Assembly (NCBI GenBank): GCA_013399015.1
Contig: VWZX01001678.1
Coordinates: forward strand, 967,505 to 1,031,504
Length of the DNA: 64,000 bases
From: Galbula dea
Taxonomy: Eukaryota; Chordata; Aves; Piciformes; Galbulidae
Reading direction: 5' to 3'
The notes below the pieces were generated by a model. The model was not told where the DNA came from. It saw only the letters and a program-made list of their open reading frames with translations, and did not search any database. Of the stretch, positions 27,601-36,710 are shown one piece after another (position 1 is the first letter of the stretch; every line of letters begins with the position of its first letter). A program made the position numbers and the translations under genes.

Positions 27601-30600
27601 CTCTGGCTGTCTAGAGTCACTCAGACTCGCAGCATTCAAGGATGTTAATAAGGAAGAGTTCTCCCAATACAATGTTCCTTGAGACACTGGATGTAAAATA
27701 ATTGCCATCTCTCTCAAACAGGGTCCTGTTGCATCATCCATGTCCATGCGATCTGTTCTTACAAGCGGCTCATGCCTCTCCCCACCACCGCCACCACCGC
27801 CACCACCTGGTCCTCCTCCCCTCTTTGATACAGAAGCTGTGAAGGACGAAGGAACCGCGTCTCGCTCTGCCCTGTTTGCAGAGCTTAACCAGGGAGAGGC
27901 CATCACCAAAGGTCAGGAGAAGAGAAATTAAATTTTGGTCCATGGGTCAAACTACATCAAGAGCTGCTGTATGAATTAACCTAACCTCCACTGCATTTTT
28001 AAGTTCTATTTAAGCAGCTCAGATCTTTCTAAGATTGGCACTGAATCTGATGGAAGAGACTGCATACCAAAACCTCCTCTAGAAGCAACAGCACCCAAAT
28101 GTGTTCAGCATACTTGAAATTCACATCATTTATTTAGAGGTATCCTTTTAATTTTTGGGCAGCCAAGCTGGACAACTTCAGTCCTCAGTAGCTGATGAAC
28201 CTCTAAGTTGCAATTGCAATAAAAATTTGTTTCCCTTCCTGATTGACATTCAGGGTATCAACCTGTGTCAAAATTTGTTACATGTCAGGTGAAAAAGTAA
28301 GGCTTACAGCTCAGTGTGGAGTACAATAATAAAGCTTTTTGTATTAACACTGACCAGTCTCAATTAAAGTGGATGGCTGTGAGTTTAAATACATCAGATT
28401 GATATATCTACTTTTAATGCTGCAGGGTTAGGTCAAATATTGTCGTAAATTGGAAAAACAATCTTGTTTTTATGGATGGAAAAATATAACAAGCTCACAG
28501 AGCTCACCGCAGAGAGGGACTAGAATACACTGCAGCATTTCCTGTTGAAGATACTAAGCCCACCAACAGTGAAAGAGCTTTTCTACAAATTGCTAAAAAT
28601 ATGTAGGCAGTTACACTTGAAGTTGTTATTCAGGAAAGCCTTGAGGAAGTAAAAAATGTAAATTCACAGAATAATTTAACACAATTACAAATGGACCTTT
28701 CCTGCTTAAATATGAAGACTTAGGACTGGCAAACAGCCTCTCTTTCATAAGCACTCTTTCCTTTTCTAGGGCTTCGCCATGTCTCTGATGAGCAGAAGAC
28801 TCACAAGAACCCCAGCCTCCGTGCCCAGTGTCCATCTGTTCGTTCTCCAACGAAAAGCCATACTCCCAGTCCCACCTCTCCCAAGAATTCCCCACAGCAG
28901 AGCCATGCTCCTGTCTTGGAGCTAGAGGGAAAGAAGTGGAGAGTGGTGAGTTCCAGTCACACTTCTGAGTTGCACCCTGCACGCTGCAGCCCAGGCTGAG
29001 CACTGAAACCTCTTGCTAATTTTCCATGATCCAGGAAGCTTTTTCCAGGTTGTCCATGATCAAGGTGCAGCTAACATGGGCTCAGTCTTTCATTGCTCTG
29101 CCAGGCCACAGCTTAGCATTTACTATTCTGTAGCATCTGAAGTTAATTCATTTGTCTCTGAGAGTCATCTGCTAATTCATCTGAATTGGAGAATGTCAGA
29201 ACCAACCTATAAATTCCTTGTAACTTCAGACAATCCCCCAGAAACATGTCCATTGGAGAGCTCCAATTAAAATCCTTTCTTGCAGGCCATTTGTGCAAGT
29301 GCGGGAGAACAGTATTGCCACAGAACACTTTCTCCAGTTTTGTTAACCAATGGAATTATACATAGACCTTTCATCACCCATTCCATGCAGACATGTCTCC
29401 TACACTTAAAACATTTGTTTTCCTTTTGCTCAAGCTACAGATGGAACAGATATATTTGTTTAAAGCTTGGGAGTTAATTTATATAGCCATATACCAAAGA
29501 ATATGAGAGTGAAAATTCACATGGCTGTGTTGGTTAAAAGAAGAAGGAAACAATATGTAATTTAGTCATACAGAAGTTATATACACAGTCATTAATGTGG
29601 AGTGGAGCTTGCACAAGGTGCAGCCACACTTTGCCTGGGTTATGTTGCTTTTGGGTTTTAGAACCTGGAATTCTCCTGGTGGATCTCTAGTCTTTCCTGG
29701 ACATCCATGGAGTGTAAATGTTTTTTCATGCTTCATATTGAAAGGGAATTTCTTCATTTATTACTCCTTATTGTACACAGTAATGCCTGAACCTGTTCTT
29801 AACACACTGTATAGACCATTACTGAACATTTTGGGGGAAAAAACCTCTGTTCTTCAAGGTGCTGCTCTGAACTGGATGGGAACCACACAACAGCTTTGTG
29901 AGGGCATTTTTAAATTGTTGTGAGCGTAATGTCTTTGCTACAATAGGAATGTTTTTTGTCATGGTTTGTGCTAAGTTCTTCAGTTCTGCAGCTCTAAAAT
30001 ATACATGTGTCATCTAAGGGTGAATTATGTGAAGTATCTGATCACCAGGCAGATTAGATTTTTAAGCCACAGGAAGGATATTGCTCTGTTGTAACTGAGG
30101 ATGCAATGACTCGAGGATAAGTTGTGCTAAACTCTGTCTGACTGTTAGCTAAAGACAACATATTAAATAAACTTTCTTTTGAAATAGGAATACCAAGAGG
30201 ATAAGAATGACCTGGTCATTACCAACACTGAACTCAAGCAAGTGGCCTACATTTTTAAGTGTAACAAATCTACCCTTCAGATAAAAGGAAAAATCAATTC
30301 AATTACTATTGGTGAGTGAATAGTTCAGCTGGGCTTTAAATGTCAAGCTTGAAAACTGATTTATGTGATTAATAATGCATCTGAGTCATTCCATTCACTG
30401 GAATGGATTGATCATGTCAGTGAAGTTGCTCAATTATGCAGTGCAAGACTGGGAATTTTCATAGTAAATTTAGCAGGTGTGCATATATTTGTTCTTATTT
30501 TGCCTTTCTTATTTATCATTGCTTCTCTTTTAGACAACTGTAAAAAGTTTGGCCTTGTATTTGACAATGTTGTGGGGATCGTGGAAGTGATCAACTCCAG

Positions 30601-33600
30601 GGACATTCAGATTCAGGTAAATGCCTATTTAAAAACCAAAGACAGACAGAGAACAAGCAGGAAAGAAAAAGCCCAACATGTAGCTACAGGAAATTTTAAA
30701 ATCTCACAGGAGCCAAACAAATGGACTTGATGATCCTTGTGGGACCCTTAGAACTCAGGAGATTCTATGAAAACTAAGAGATTGATACATCCAAACATAT
30801 CCTTATATGCACTAAATTCTGCTAGTGGATTTAGAAAATGCCTATGAAAGCTACTGACCATCACTGAACAAGCTTCCCTTAGCTCAGTCCCTTCTGGTTC
30901 CAGTGAAGCTGAGAGAACTATACACTGTAAGAACTGTTACTTCTGGCCCTGAAATTCTTGCTTGCATGCTGAACAGCTCCTAGCACTTGAAATTTCAGCA
31001 CTGGAACAAATTCTGGCAGTCAGCTAATTGATTTCTAAGCCCAGAAGATGGGTATTTCTTTCTTTCTTATTCTCTCAGTGGAGATGGTCAAACAGACTGT
31101 CAAAGCACAACTACAGGGAACAACATCAAGGGAAAGTAGGTGCCAGGATTTCACAAATCTCCCCTGCCAGCAACATGACACATTACATAAGTAATGTAGT
31201 CACTTGCCTACAAATGGGCTAGGAGTCTTTAATATAATCAGCTTCAGCAGAGATCATCTTCCTTGTTCTCATGAAAAGAAAAAATATATACTTTAAAGCC
31301 ATACATTATCCTCTCTACTGGGGACACTTGCCCCATTTAAAATACAGACAGTCTGCCTGACATTTACAGCACTTCATTCTTCCCATTCCAAAGAGGTCTA
31401 ACTATACATGCTCTAATACTGGGTTGTGTCCAACATAGATGACCTAGTCTCAAGAAGGGACTTTAGCTTGTATTATTTTAAGTGAAAAAGAAATGAAATG
31501 TTAATTAAATCATATCAAACTGCCAGTCTCCAAAGAGAGGTCTTTGCTTAAAAGGCTGTGCCTGCTGTATGACATTAATTGTGGCCAGTCTGCTTCATGC
31601 TTCAGAAATACTGGGCACAGCCACCCCAGGGAGCAGGGAATAACAGCAAGATGGTTTCTTCTATTTTGAACTTCATGCAAGTGACTGACACTGCTACCAG
31701 CTATGCATCATCTTCTGAACTGCCACAAGCAGTCTTATTCATGAGCACTACATGCCTTCTTATGGCAGAGGCAGTTAAAGATCCCAGGCATTTATTTGAG
31801 TGGTTTTAAAAATAACTAGATTATTTTTATCATTACCTCTAGAAGTATTCACAAAAGCTGAAAAAATAATCTGTAATGAACAGTGAAACCACAGCTTGTT
31901 AGTGCTCAAATAAAAGGGAAATATCTTTTCTAAGAATGGAGATTCTTTTGATTAAGTAGGTTCTATGAATATTGTATAAGGCTTCTGTGCCATGGAGCAG
32001 AGTGGAGTTCCACTTAAGAAGGCAGAGTCTTGCTATATGCTGCTAGAATCAGGCAGCTCCCACAAGGTTTGAGCATGCCAAGTGCTGAGCACCTCAATTT
32101 TCTCAGTATTTGAAGATCTGAGCTTATAAATTCCAAATACATGGTATGTTAATGCAACAAATTTCAATACATTCATCCTACAGAGTTAGCTATAAATAGT
32201 TGCTCTTTTTCTCTCAGAGGTATTGTTTGCCTTGCCAGATGTCTGCAAAATGTACTAAACACACCCTGCTTTTGTTCTCTATTCCATGAGAAAGTTTAAG
32301 ATGCACCGATCCACTCCAGGGCTCAGACTTCTGGATCAGGGTGGGATGCAAGAGGACAGAGGCACTTGTTCTTTGTTTGCAGTCACATTTAAGTAACTGA
32401 AGCTAAGAATCTGTTCTTAGCTTGAAGGATGGGAGACACTTTCAGCAACAAGTACATACCTATCACATGCTGTTCCTGCTTTATGGCTCAGAATAACCTC
32501 TGCCCTTCTGAGGCACTATCCAAAGGATACTGCTGTCCCTGCTAGAGAGGGCAGGAGGAGAAGGAGCAACCAGTGGCAACCAGTGAGTCAGCCAGTTAGC
32601 CATGAAGAAAGCTTTTAATGTGGAGAATTGTAAACCAGGGAAGATTTCCTTATTTCCTTTTCTCCCCTCAAGTAAATCTTGTGCTTGCTTTTAAAGTGAC
32701 ATAAGAAATACCTTTAGAGGTTTAATTAAATTGATCTCAGTAGGTTTTTAGAACTGTAGCTGGCCTGAAGGGGATAAAAAGTCTTTCCCGTTGGATGTTG
32801 TGAAACTGGGAAGAGCTTTGAAGTCTTCAGAACATATTACACATCACTTGTTGAGTAGTGCTGTTTGCTGGGATCTTTCATTTGCCCTTATTGGGTTGGA
32901 GTTGACATGCTGATTTCTTAAGCAATTCTCACTGATAAACAAGGTGAACACTGCCTAAATATCAGCACAGAAGTGTCACTGAAATTAGAGAGAATCAGAG
33001 AAGTACCTTCATCAAACTGTCTATGAAAAACTTGCTGCAAATTTGTTGTGGTTTAACCCCAGCCAGCAACTGACCACCCCAGAGCTGCTCACTCACTCCC
33101 CCCCAACTCCTAGTGGGATGGGGAGGAGAATAAAAAACAAAATAAAACAAAACCAAAAACATGTGGGTTGAGATTAGAACAGTTTAATATTTAAAATTAA
33201 ATAAAATATAATAATAACAATAATAGCAGTATGGAAGAAGAAGAGTAGTAATAATAATGAAAAGGAATATAACAGAGAGAGGGGAAAATAAAACTCAAGA
33301 AAAGACAAGTGCAACTGCTCACAACCCCCTGACAGGTGCTCAAGCAGAAACCTGCCTCCTCCCAGTTTATATACTGGGCATGATGTTCTATGGGATGGAA
33401 TATCCCTTTGGCTGGTTCAGGTCAGCCCTCCTGGCCATGCTCCCTCCCAGCTTCTGGTGCACCTGCAGACTAGCAAAGCATGGCAAGCTGGAAAGTCCTT
33501 GATTCCTTAGCAAAAACTACAAGCATCAGGATATTATCAGCATTCTTCTCATACCAAATCCCATGCTGAATCCCAGACACGGCAATATTCTAACTACTAA

Positions 33601-35530
33601 GAAAGAAAATAAACTCTACTCTAGGCAAAACTAGGACAATAGTATAAGTTTTCTGTTGTGTATAGATCCTTGGTACCACCACCAAGAAGTTTCACAGTGT
33701 CTGACACATCAAAGGTAAGCATCATGCAGACAGCTGACACACAGATCAGATGTTGGTGGCCAAAATTAGACCAGGCAGGCAATGTGGATTTTATTATCAG
33801 TAGCTTTGTGTGCATTTGAAGATTTGATGTTAAGCAGATTTTATTTTGCAGGTGATGGGGAAAGTGCCAACCATTTCTATTAACAAAACAGAAGGCTGCC
33901 ACATCTACCTCAGTGAGGAATCATTAGACTGTGAGATTGTGAGTGCCAAGTCATCCGAGATGAACATCCTCATCCCCCAAGATGATGATTATGTGAGTGA
34001 GATTTTTTAAAGCTTTCCTCCTCCCCCTTCCCCACTAGTCTTGGTAGCTAGCAGCACTTAAACTGCTAGGAAAGAAACTAACATACCACATGTATTGGCT
34101 CACTGAAAAATGATCCCAAACAATTGAATTTCTATGTACTGATACCTCAGCTACCAGTGCAGGAAGAACTCCCTATTATTTTGGGGCACAAAGTAATTGC
34201 AAAGACCAGATATGACGTTATTTCTTTCCATCCTGAGAGATAATGGCTTCATCTCCTGCCCACTTAATTTTCTTTTTTGATATCTAAGCTCCCAAAGAAA
34301 CTCACTTCACACAAGAGCACTCAAGCCTGAAGATGATGATGCTAAAACTAAGATAAATATAATACAACTGCAGATGAAATAATACTGTATAATAAACTTG
34401 CTTTTTTCTGAAGCTGTTAATACATGGGTAGCATCTGTAGTATTTTCTAGGCCTTAAAAGGCACTTAAAACCAGGTGCATTTTCCTGGCTCCTTTTCTAC
34501 TCTAGTAAGATTTTCATACTATGCCCACTGGCATCTCTAGTAAAATCATGTTCTGTTGAAATTGCATTGAATGGCCATAGACAGAACTGAAATGTCTCAT
34601 TAACCCTTTGGGTTGGAATTTTGTCTGGTAGAGGGGTTTAAACTTTATAAAAGAAAATCTGTAACAAGAGAATTCTCATGCTCCACATACCCAAAAGTGA
34701 CTGCAGGATGCTCAGCTTCAGGTAGCTAAAAAGGGAATGATACTCACCTATTGACCTATTTCTTAAAAAAGGTCCTGTTGATCAATCTCACCTCAAATCA
34801 CCACTATCATCTGAAATTTCTGGCTATATAGACACCTATTTGAGGTCTGAATGAAGAAACCTTTCTCTTCATGTCATTTTGTGTAGACTGGAAACAGAGA
34901 AAGACCCAAGGATGTCTCCCATCCTTTCACCAAACACACAGAATGGAAGGAGACTTTCTTTGATCTCCTGCTTCAGTGTACCCCCCAAACACTGGAAATG
35001 TATCACACTTAAAATGAAAGGGTGTTTTTAATTTTAGTTTATTCTTCCATATTACAATATTGCTTTTGTCCTTAAAATTAAGACTCCTCACTAAATCCCC
35101 ACATCTAAATCCTTTCTACTGTCTTCCAGTCCAGACACTGATGGAATCTAAAGTAATTTCTGACATAAGGCTTATTTACTTAGTTGTTCCAAATAATGGT
35201 GTGAGAGGGATTATTGCAAAGTAATACCATACCAAGGCTATTTGAAACTGGGTAGCAATAAGGCTTTTTTCCTGTGTGGCATTGTAAAATAGCTTCCTAG
35301 GGTAATGAAGAAGGCTTCTCACTAATCCTGGAATGTCTGAGCTATCAATGCTTTCTCAGTCATGTAGCACTAATAGGTATTGCACCAGTTTTCATGAGGT
35401 AGCCACTGTTTATTTAACCATCATTGTTGCTTTTGTTTCTTACCAGAAAGAATTTCCTGTTCCTGAACAGTTCAAGACAGCATGGGATGGATCTAAGTTG
35501 GTCACTGAACCTGCAGAGATCGTGGGTTAA
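585..35530 (+). CDS. CAP2: CAP2, adenylyl cyclase-associated protein 2 (3'-complete, 5' exons outside window)
   Basis: Ten coding exons (585-662, 12447-12590, 12820-12905, 15387-15492, 27722-27911, 28770-28945, 30188-30311, 30534-30616, 33852-33992, 35447-35530) join in frame into about 403 codons plus TAA. CAP proteins bind G-actin and cofilin-actin and speed actin filament turnover in the cytoplasm. In order, the exons encode the rest of the N-terminal helical folded domain, a nine-proline profilin-binding tract, a WH2-like segment ending in GLRHV, and the C-terminal beta-sheet CARP actin-binding domain with the motifs KWRVEYQ, DNCKKFGLVFDNVVGIVEV and SAKSSEMNILIPQD. The wording LNQGEAITKGLRHV fits CAP2 rather than CAP1. 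Vertebrate CAP2 has about 477 residues, so about 74 N-terminal residues lie left of the window. All splice sites are GT-AG and the phases agree across every junction. I see no disabling change. Confidence 0.97.
2036..2135. repeat. A/C-rich low-complexity tract
   Basis: About 100 bp is made almost only of A and C, with interspersed CAAA and ACCCC units and long strand asymmetry. It is simple sequence inside a CAP2 intron. The minus-strand ORF across it is an artefact of the missing T on the plus strand. Confidence 0.7.
5583..5735 (-). mobile_element. CR1 LINE 3' fragment
   Basis: On the plus strand it begins ATAGAATCATTTAGGCTGG and continues with the conserved TGATCATCAAGTCCAACTG and CCCTCCAGAGATGGTGACTC words, the reverse complement of a CR1 3' end. 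It is about 150 bp, diverged and strongly 5'-truncated. It lies antisense within the CAP2 intron. Confidence 0.85.
12447..12590 (+). CDS. CAP2: CAP2 coding exon (helical folded domain)
   Basis: A 144-nt, 48-codon exon in phase 0/0 begins NEVAMLLKPISEKIQEIQNF and ends SAVSESIPALGWIAV, the most conserved stretch of the CAP N-terminal domain. The acceptor TTTTTCAG and donor GTGAGT are strong. Confidence 0.97.
12820..12905 (+). CDS. CAP2: CAP2 coding exon (helical folded domain)
   Basis: An 86-nt exon begins SPKPGPYVKEMNDAATFYTN and ends KDYKH plus two bases of a Ser codon. The acceptor is TCCTAG and the donor GTATGT. The intron before it is only 229 bp. The split Ser codon is completed by the first base of the next exon. 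Confidence 0.96.
13495..13580. repeat. AT-rich low-complexity / TATA-type simple sequence
   Basis: The tract is dominated by TATAT and TTATAT words and lies about 160 bp upstream of a CR1 insertion. It is simple sequence. An accidental ORF runs through it. Confidence 0.65.
13739..14327 (+). mobile_element. CR1 LINE 3' fragment (ORF2 C-terminus and tail)
   Basis: A 5'-truncated CR1 lies in sense with CAP2. In consecutive frames it shows the ORF2 tail signatures SRTREVIVHLYSALLGPHLKY, LRKRRLRGDLSSLYDYLKGG and RGRFRLNIRKTFFTERVVRH, then the 3' tail CCAACCTTAATGATTCTGTG. Frameshifts and a premature stop make it non-coding. It lies 1.1 kb before a CAP2 exon. Confidence 0.92.
14653..14760 (+). mobile_element. 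CR1 LINE 3' tail, second copy
   Basis: About 108 bp nearly repeats the last part of the CR1 copy that ends at 14327, including GGTACTTAGGGACATGG and TTTAGTGGCATGGTGGTGAT, and ends in TTAATGATTCAGTGATTCTG. It has the same orientation and probably the same CR1 subfamily, but is truncated nearer the 3' end. Confidence 0.88.
15387..15492 (+). CDS. CAP2: CAP2 coding exon (end of helical folded domain)
   Basis: A 106-nt exon begins with one base that completes Ser, then DTRHVDWVKSYLNIWSDLQA and EHHTTGLTWSKT. This is the family's HVDWVKSYL...HHTTGL(T/S)W signature at the end of the cyclase-binding domain. Acceptor TTTTCACAG, donor GTAAGT. Confidence 0.97.
23105..23531 (-). mobile_element. CR1 LINE 3' fragment with intact ORF2 C-terminal tail
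   Basis: Read on the minus strand, an open frame (23531 to 23196) carries RLRELGLFSLEKRRLRGDLI, TSDRTRGNGLKLCQGRFRLD and NFFTERVVRYWNRLPREVV, the end of CR1 ORF2. The repetitive CACAGAATCACAGAATC at 23106-23127 is the element's tail. The frame is unbroken over about 110 codons, so this copy is younger or less decayed than its neighbours. It is antisense to CAP2. Confidence 0.93.
24945..25035. repeat. AT-rich low-complexity tract (ATTGATAATT words)
   Basis: About 90 bp is composed of ATTAATA, TTGATAATT and ATTATA words, some self-complementary. It is intronic simple sequence with no sign of function. Confidence 0.65.
27722..27911 (+). CDS. CAP2: CAP2 coding exon (polyproline tract and start of WH2-like region)
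   Basis: A 190-nt exon begins GPVASS, contains nine consecutive prolines followed by GPPPLF (27787-27828), then ASRSALFAELNQGEAITK. The proline run is the P1 profilin-binding element. The LNQGEAITK segment starts the WH2-like actin monomer-binding motif, which finishes in the next exon. The linker between GPVAS and the prolines is less conserved. Donor GTCAGG is weaker than its neighbours. The exon ends in phase 1. Confidence 0.95.
27912..28769 (+). other. CAP2: CAP2 intron, 858 bp
   Basis: Non-coding. It ends in a pyrimidine-rich acceptor (CTCTTTCCTTTTCTAG). No repeat or other element is recognised. Confidence 0.8.
28770..28945 (+). CDS. CAP2: CAP2 coding exon (WH2 end, Ser/Thr-Pro linker, start of CARP domain)
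   Basis: A 176-nt exon completes Gly and encodes LRHVSDEQKTHKNPSLRAQ, a linker rich in S/T-P sites (SPTKSHTPSPTSPKNSP), and APVLELEGKKWRV, where the C-terminal beta-structured domain begins. The S/T-P cluster is a plausible site for proline-directed kinases (inference). Acceptor TTTTCTAG, donor GTGAGT. Confidence 0.97.
28946..30187 (+). other. CAP2: CAP2 intron, about 1.2 kb
   Basis: Non-coding, with no recognised repeat. An open frame at 29597-29923 has no family resemblance and is treated as chance. Confidence 0.78.
30188..30311 (+). CDS. CAP2: CAP2 coding exon (CARP domain)
   Basis: A 124-nt exon begins EYQEDKNDLVITNTELKQVA and continues YIFKCNKSTLQIKGKINSIT. It corresponds to the first strands of the C-terminal beta-helix that binds ADP-actin. 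The acceptor AAATAG has a short pyrimidine tract; the donor is GTGAGT. Ends phase 1. Confidence 0.97.
30534..30616 (+). CDS. CAP2: CAP2 coding exon (CARP domain)
   Basis: An 83-nt exon completes Asp and encodes NCKKFGLVFDNVVGIVEVIN then SRDIQIQ, the repeat turn of the CARP motif. Acceptor TTCTCTTTTAG, donor GTAAAT. The intron before it is only 222 bp. Confidence 0.97.
30617..33851 (+). other. CAP2: CAP2 intron, about 3.2 kb, containing an LTR
   Basis: Mostly unremarkable sequence up to 33.0 kb, then an antisense ERV LTR (33047-33638) that ends 213 bp before the next exon. The acceptor is TTATTTTGCAG. Confidence 0.8.
33047..33638 (-). mobile_element. Avian ERV solo LTR (antisense in CAP2 intron)
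   Basis: The block runs from TGTGGTTTAACCCCAGCC to CTAGGCAAAACTAGGACA, with TG...CA termini. Its reverse complement begins TGTCCTAGTTTTGCCTAGAG then TAGAGTTTATTTTCTTTC, the wording of a common avian ERV LTR whose copies typically begin TGTCATGGTTTTAGCTGGG. It contains an internal ATAATAATA-rich stretch (33190-33262). No internal viral genes flank it, so it is a solo LTR. I could not find a convincing target-site duplication. Family name not assigned. Confidence 0.8.
33852..33992 (+). CDS. CAP2: CAP2 coding exon (CARP domain)
   Basis: A 141-nt, 47-codon phase-0/0 exon begins VMGKVPTISINKTEGCHIYL and ends SAKSSEMNILIPQDDDY. This is the best conserved CAP segment and forms the core of the dimeric actin-binding beta-helix. 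Acceptor TTTTGCAG, donor GTGAGT. Confidence 0.98.
33993..35446 (+). other. CAP2: CAP2 last intron, about 1.45 kb
   Basis: Non-coding, with no recognised repeat. It ends in TTTTGTTTCTTACCAG before the terminal exon. Confidence 0.8.
35447..35530 (+). CDS. CAP2: CAP2 terminal coding exon with stop codon
   Basis: Encodes KEFPVPEQFKTAWDGSKLVT EPAEIVG then TAA at 35528-35530. CAP proteins end with the same (E)FPxPEQFKT...W(D/N)G motif and a short EPAEI tail, so the C-terminus is complete. Confidence 0.97.
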   Translation, partial: KEFPVPEQFKTAWDGSKLVTEPAEIVG

Positions 35531-36710
35531 CTTCCTAACGCCATACAGCACTCGCTGACCGTGACCAGACCACAGCCAGCACAAACAAAGCAGTAATGTC
35601 AAGAACTAGAAGTAGCAGTAGCTCCTACTGCTGGGATAGGCCTTCAAGCATTAGCTCTGCATGCTAGAAACAGTAACACATCTGGCACCCTTTTGTTAGC
35701 CATCCCAGCCCTTTCCACGTTTCCACAGGGTTTGCCTTCACCTACAATTTTAGTTCTAAATGATTTCATGTGAATGTAATAGATGAAACCCCTCACCCTC
35801 CAGTCACCTCCTTGGTTTGAAAGACTCTAGACACTAAGCCAAAATACTGCATGATACACTTTGTTATCATCTTGCTTCAGTGCATTCCAGTTTATGTTTC
35901 TGCTAATCAAAAACAGCATCAAGACTTTCGGATGGTTCTTTGTACCTCTCAAGCAATTCCTGGATGATGCCGTATAAATGTACCCCTAGAAAGTGTGCAG
36001 TTCCTTGTAGTTCTGCGGCAACCTTAATGGGGTTTGTTTGAAACAAGCAAAAAAAGGACAACTTTCAGCAATACATTTTGCTAACAAAAGATTAAAAAAC
36101 AAAATCTGGTGTTTTAATCAAGCACTTTTCTAATCTGTATATTTAGAAGATCCCTATGTTTTCTGGGAGGTAAGATTTTATTACAAAGACTTGCTGTTGC
36201 CCTCTCCTTTCTTGCAAATTAGTCATTCTTTCAAAGCTGAAGCCTCATCTAAGCTAAAACTCTTGCAGCAAATCACTTGAAGGTTTTTTGCTCCTTGGAT
36301 TTCTCTTTTCTTTTTTTTTTGTGACATACTCTCTCATTCTTTACAATTTCACATTGTATCTTGCAGCCTGTTCAAAAAACTGAGGGAGGCATATGCCAGA
36401 CACCAGCTGGTTTCCTTTCTAATAACCTTCCTTTAAAATATTGCTATTGTAGCTCTTATCCATCAACAATATCTTCCTGTTTCTTCCCCACATTTGTAGT
36501 ACTGACTTAGTTTCAAATATGTACACAAAGGAAAGCCATAGATTTATGTCATACTAATTCTGAGCCCAAATAAAGGGATAATTTCCTATTTTGCCCTTTG
36601 ATTCTATTTTCTAGTCCCTACTGTACATGCTTTTTTAACAAAGGTGGAGTGTTGCAAACATTTGTACTATTTCAGCACAGAGCACCAATAAAAGATCAAA
36701 AATTTTAAAG
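35531..36710 (+). other. CAP2: CAP2 3' UTR (end inferred)
   Basis: A T-rich non-coding stretch follows the stop codon. AATAAA hexamers lie at 36569-36574 and 36687-36692. The second is followed by sequence suitable for cleavage near 36.71 kb. The transcript end is inferred from the signals only. Confidence 0.6.
36687..36692 (+). terminator. CAP2: Candidate CAP2 poly(A) signal AATAAA
   Basis: A canonical hexamer 1.16 kb after the CAP2 stop. An alternative AATAAA is at 36569-36574. Which is used cannot be told from sequence. Confidence 0.55.

Larger units (their letters stand above)
15493..27721 (+). other. CAP2: CAP2 intron, about 12.2 kb
   Basis: This is the largest intron in the window. 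It separates the helical domain from the proline-rich linker exon. It holds one CR1 fragment (23105-23531) and an AT-rich tract (24945-25035). Nothing else is recognisable as a gene, RNA or repeat. Short ORFs here lack family resemblance. Confidence 0.8.

Noticed and set aside
27571..27909. Minus-strand ORF with a glycine run
   Set aside because: It is the antisense shadow of the CAP2 polyproline exon (CCA/CCG codons read as Gly-rich on the other strand).
36033..36045. Short palindromic TTGTTTGAAACAA in the CAP2 3' UTR
   Set aside because: Only 6-bp arms around one base in AT-rich sequence, well within chance.
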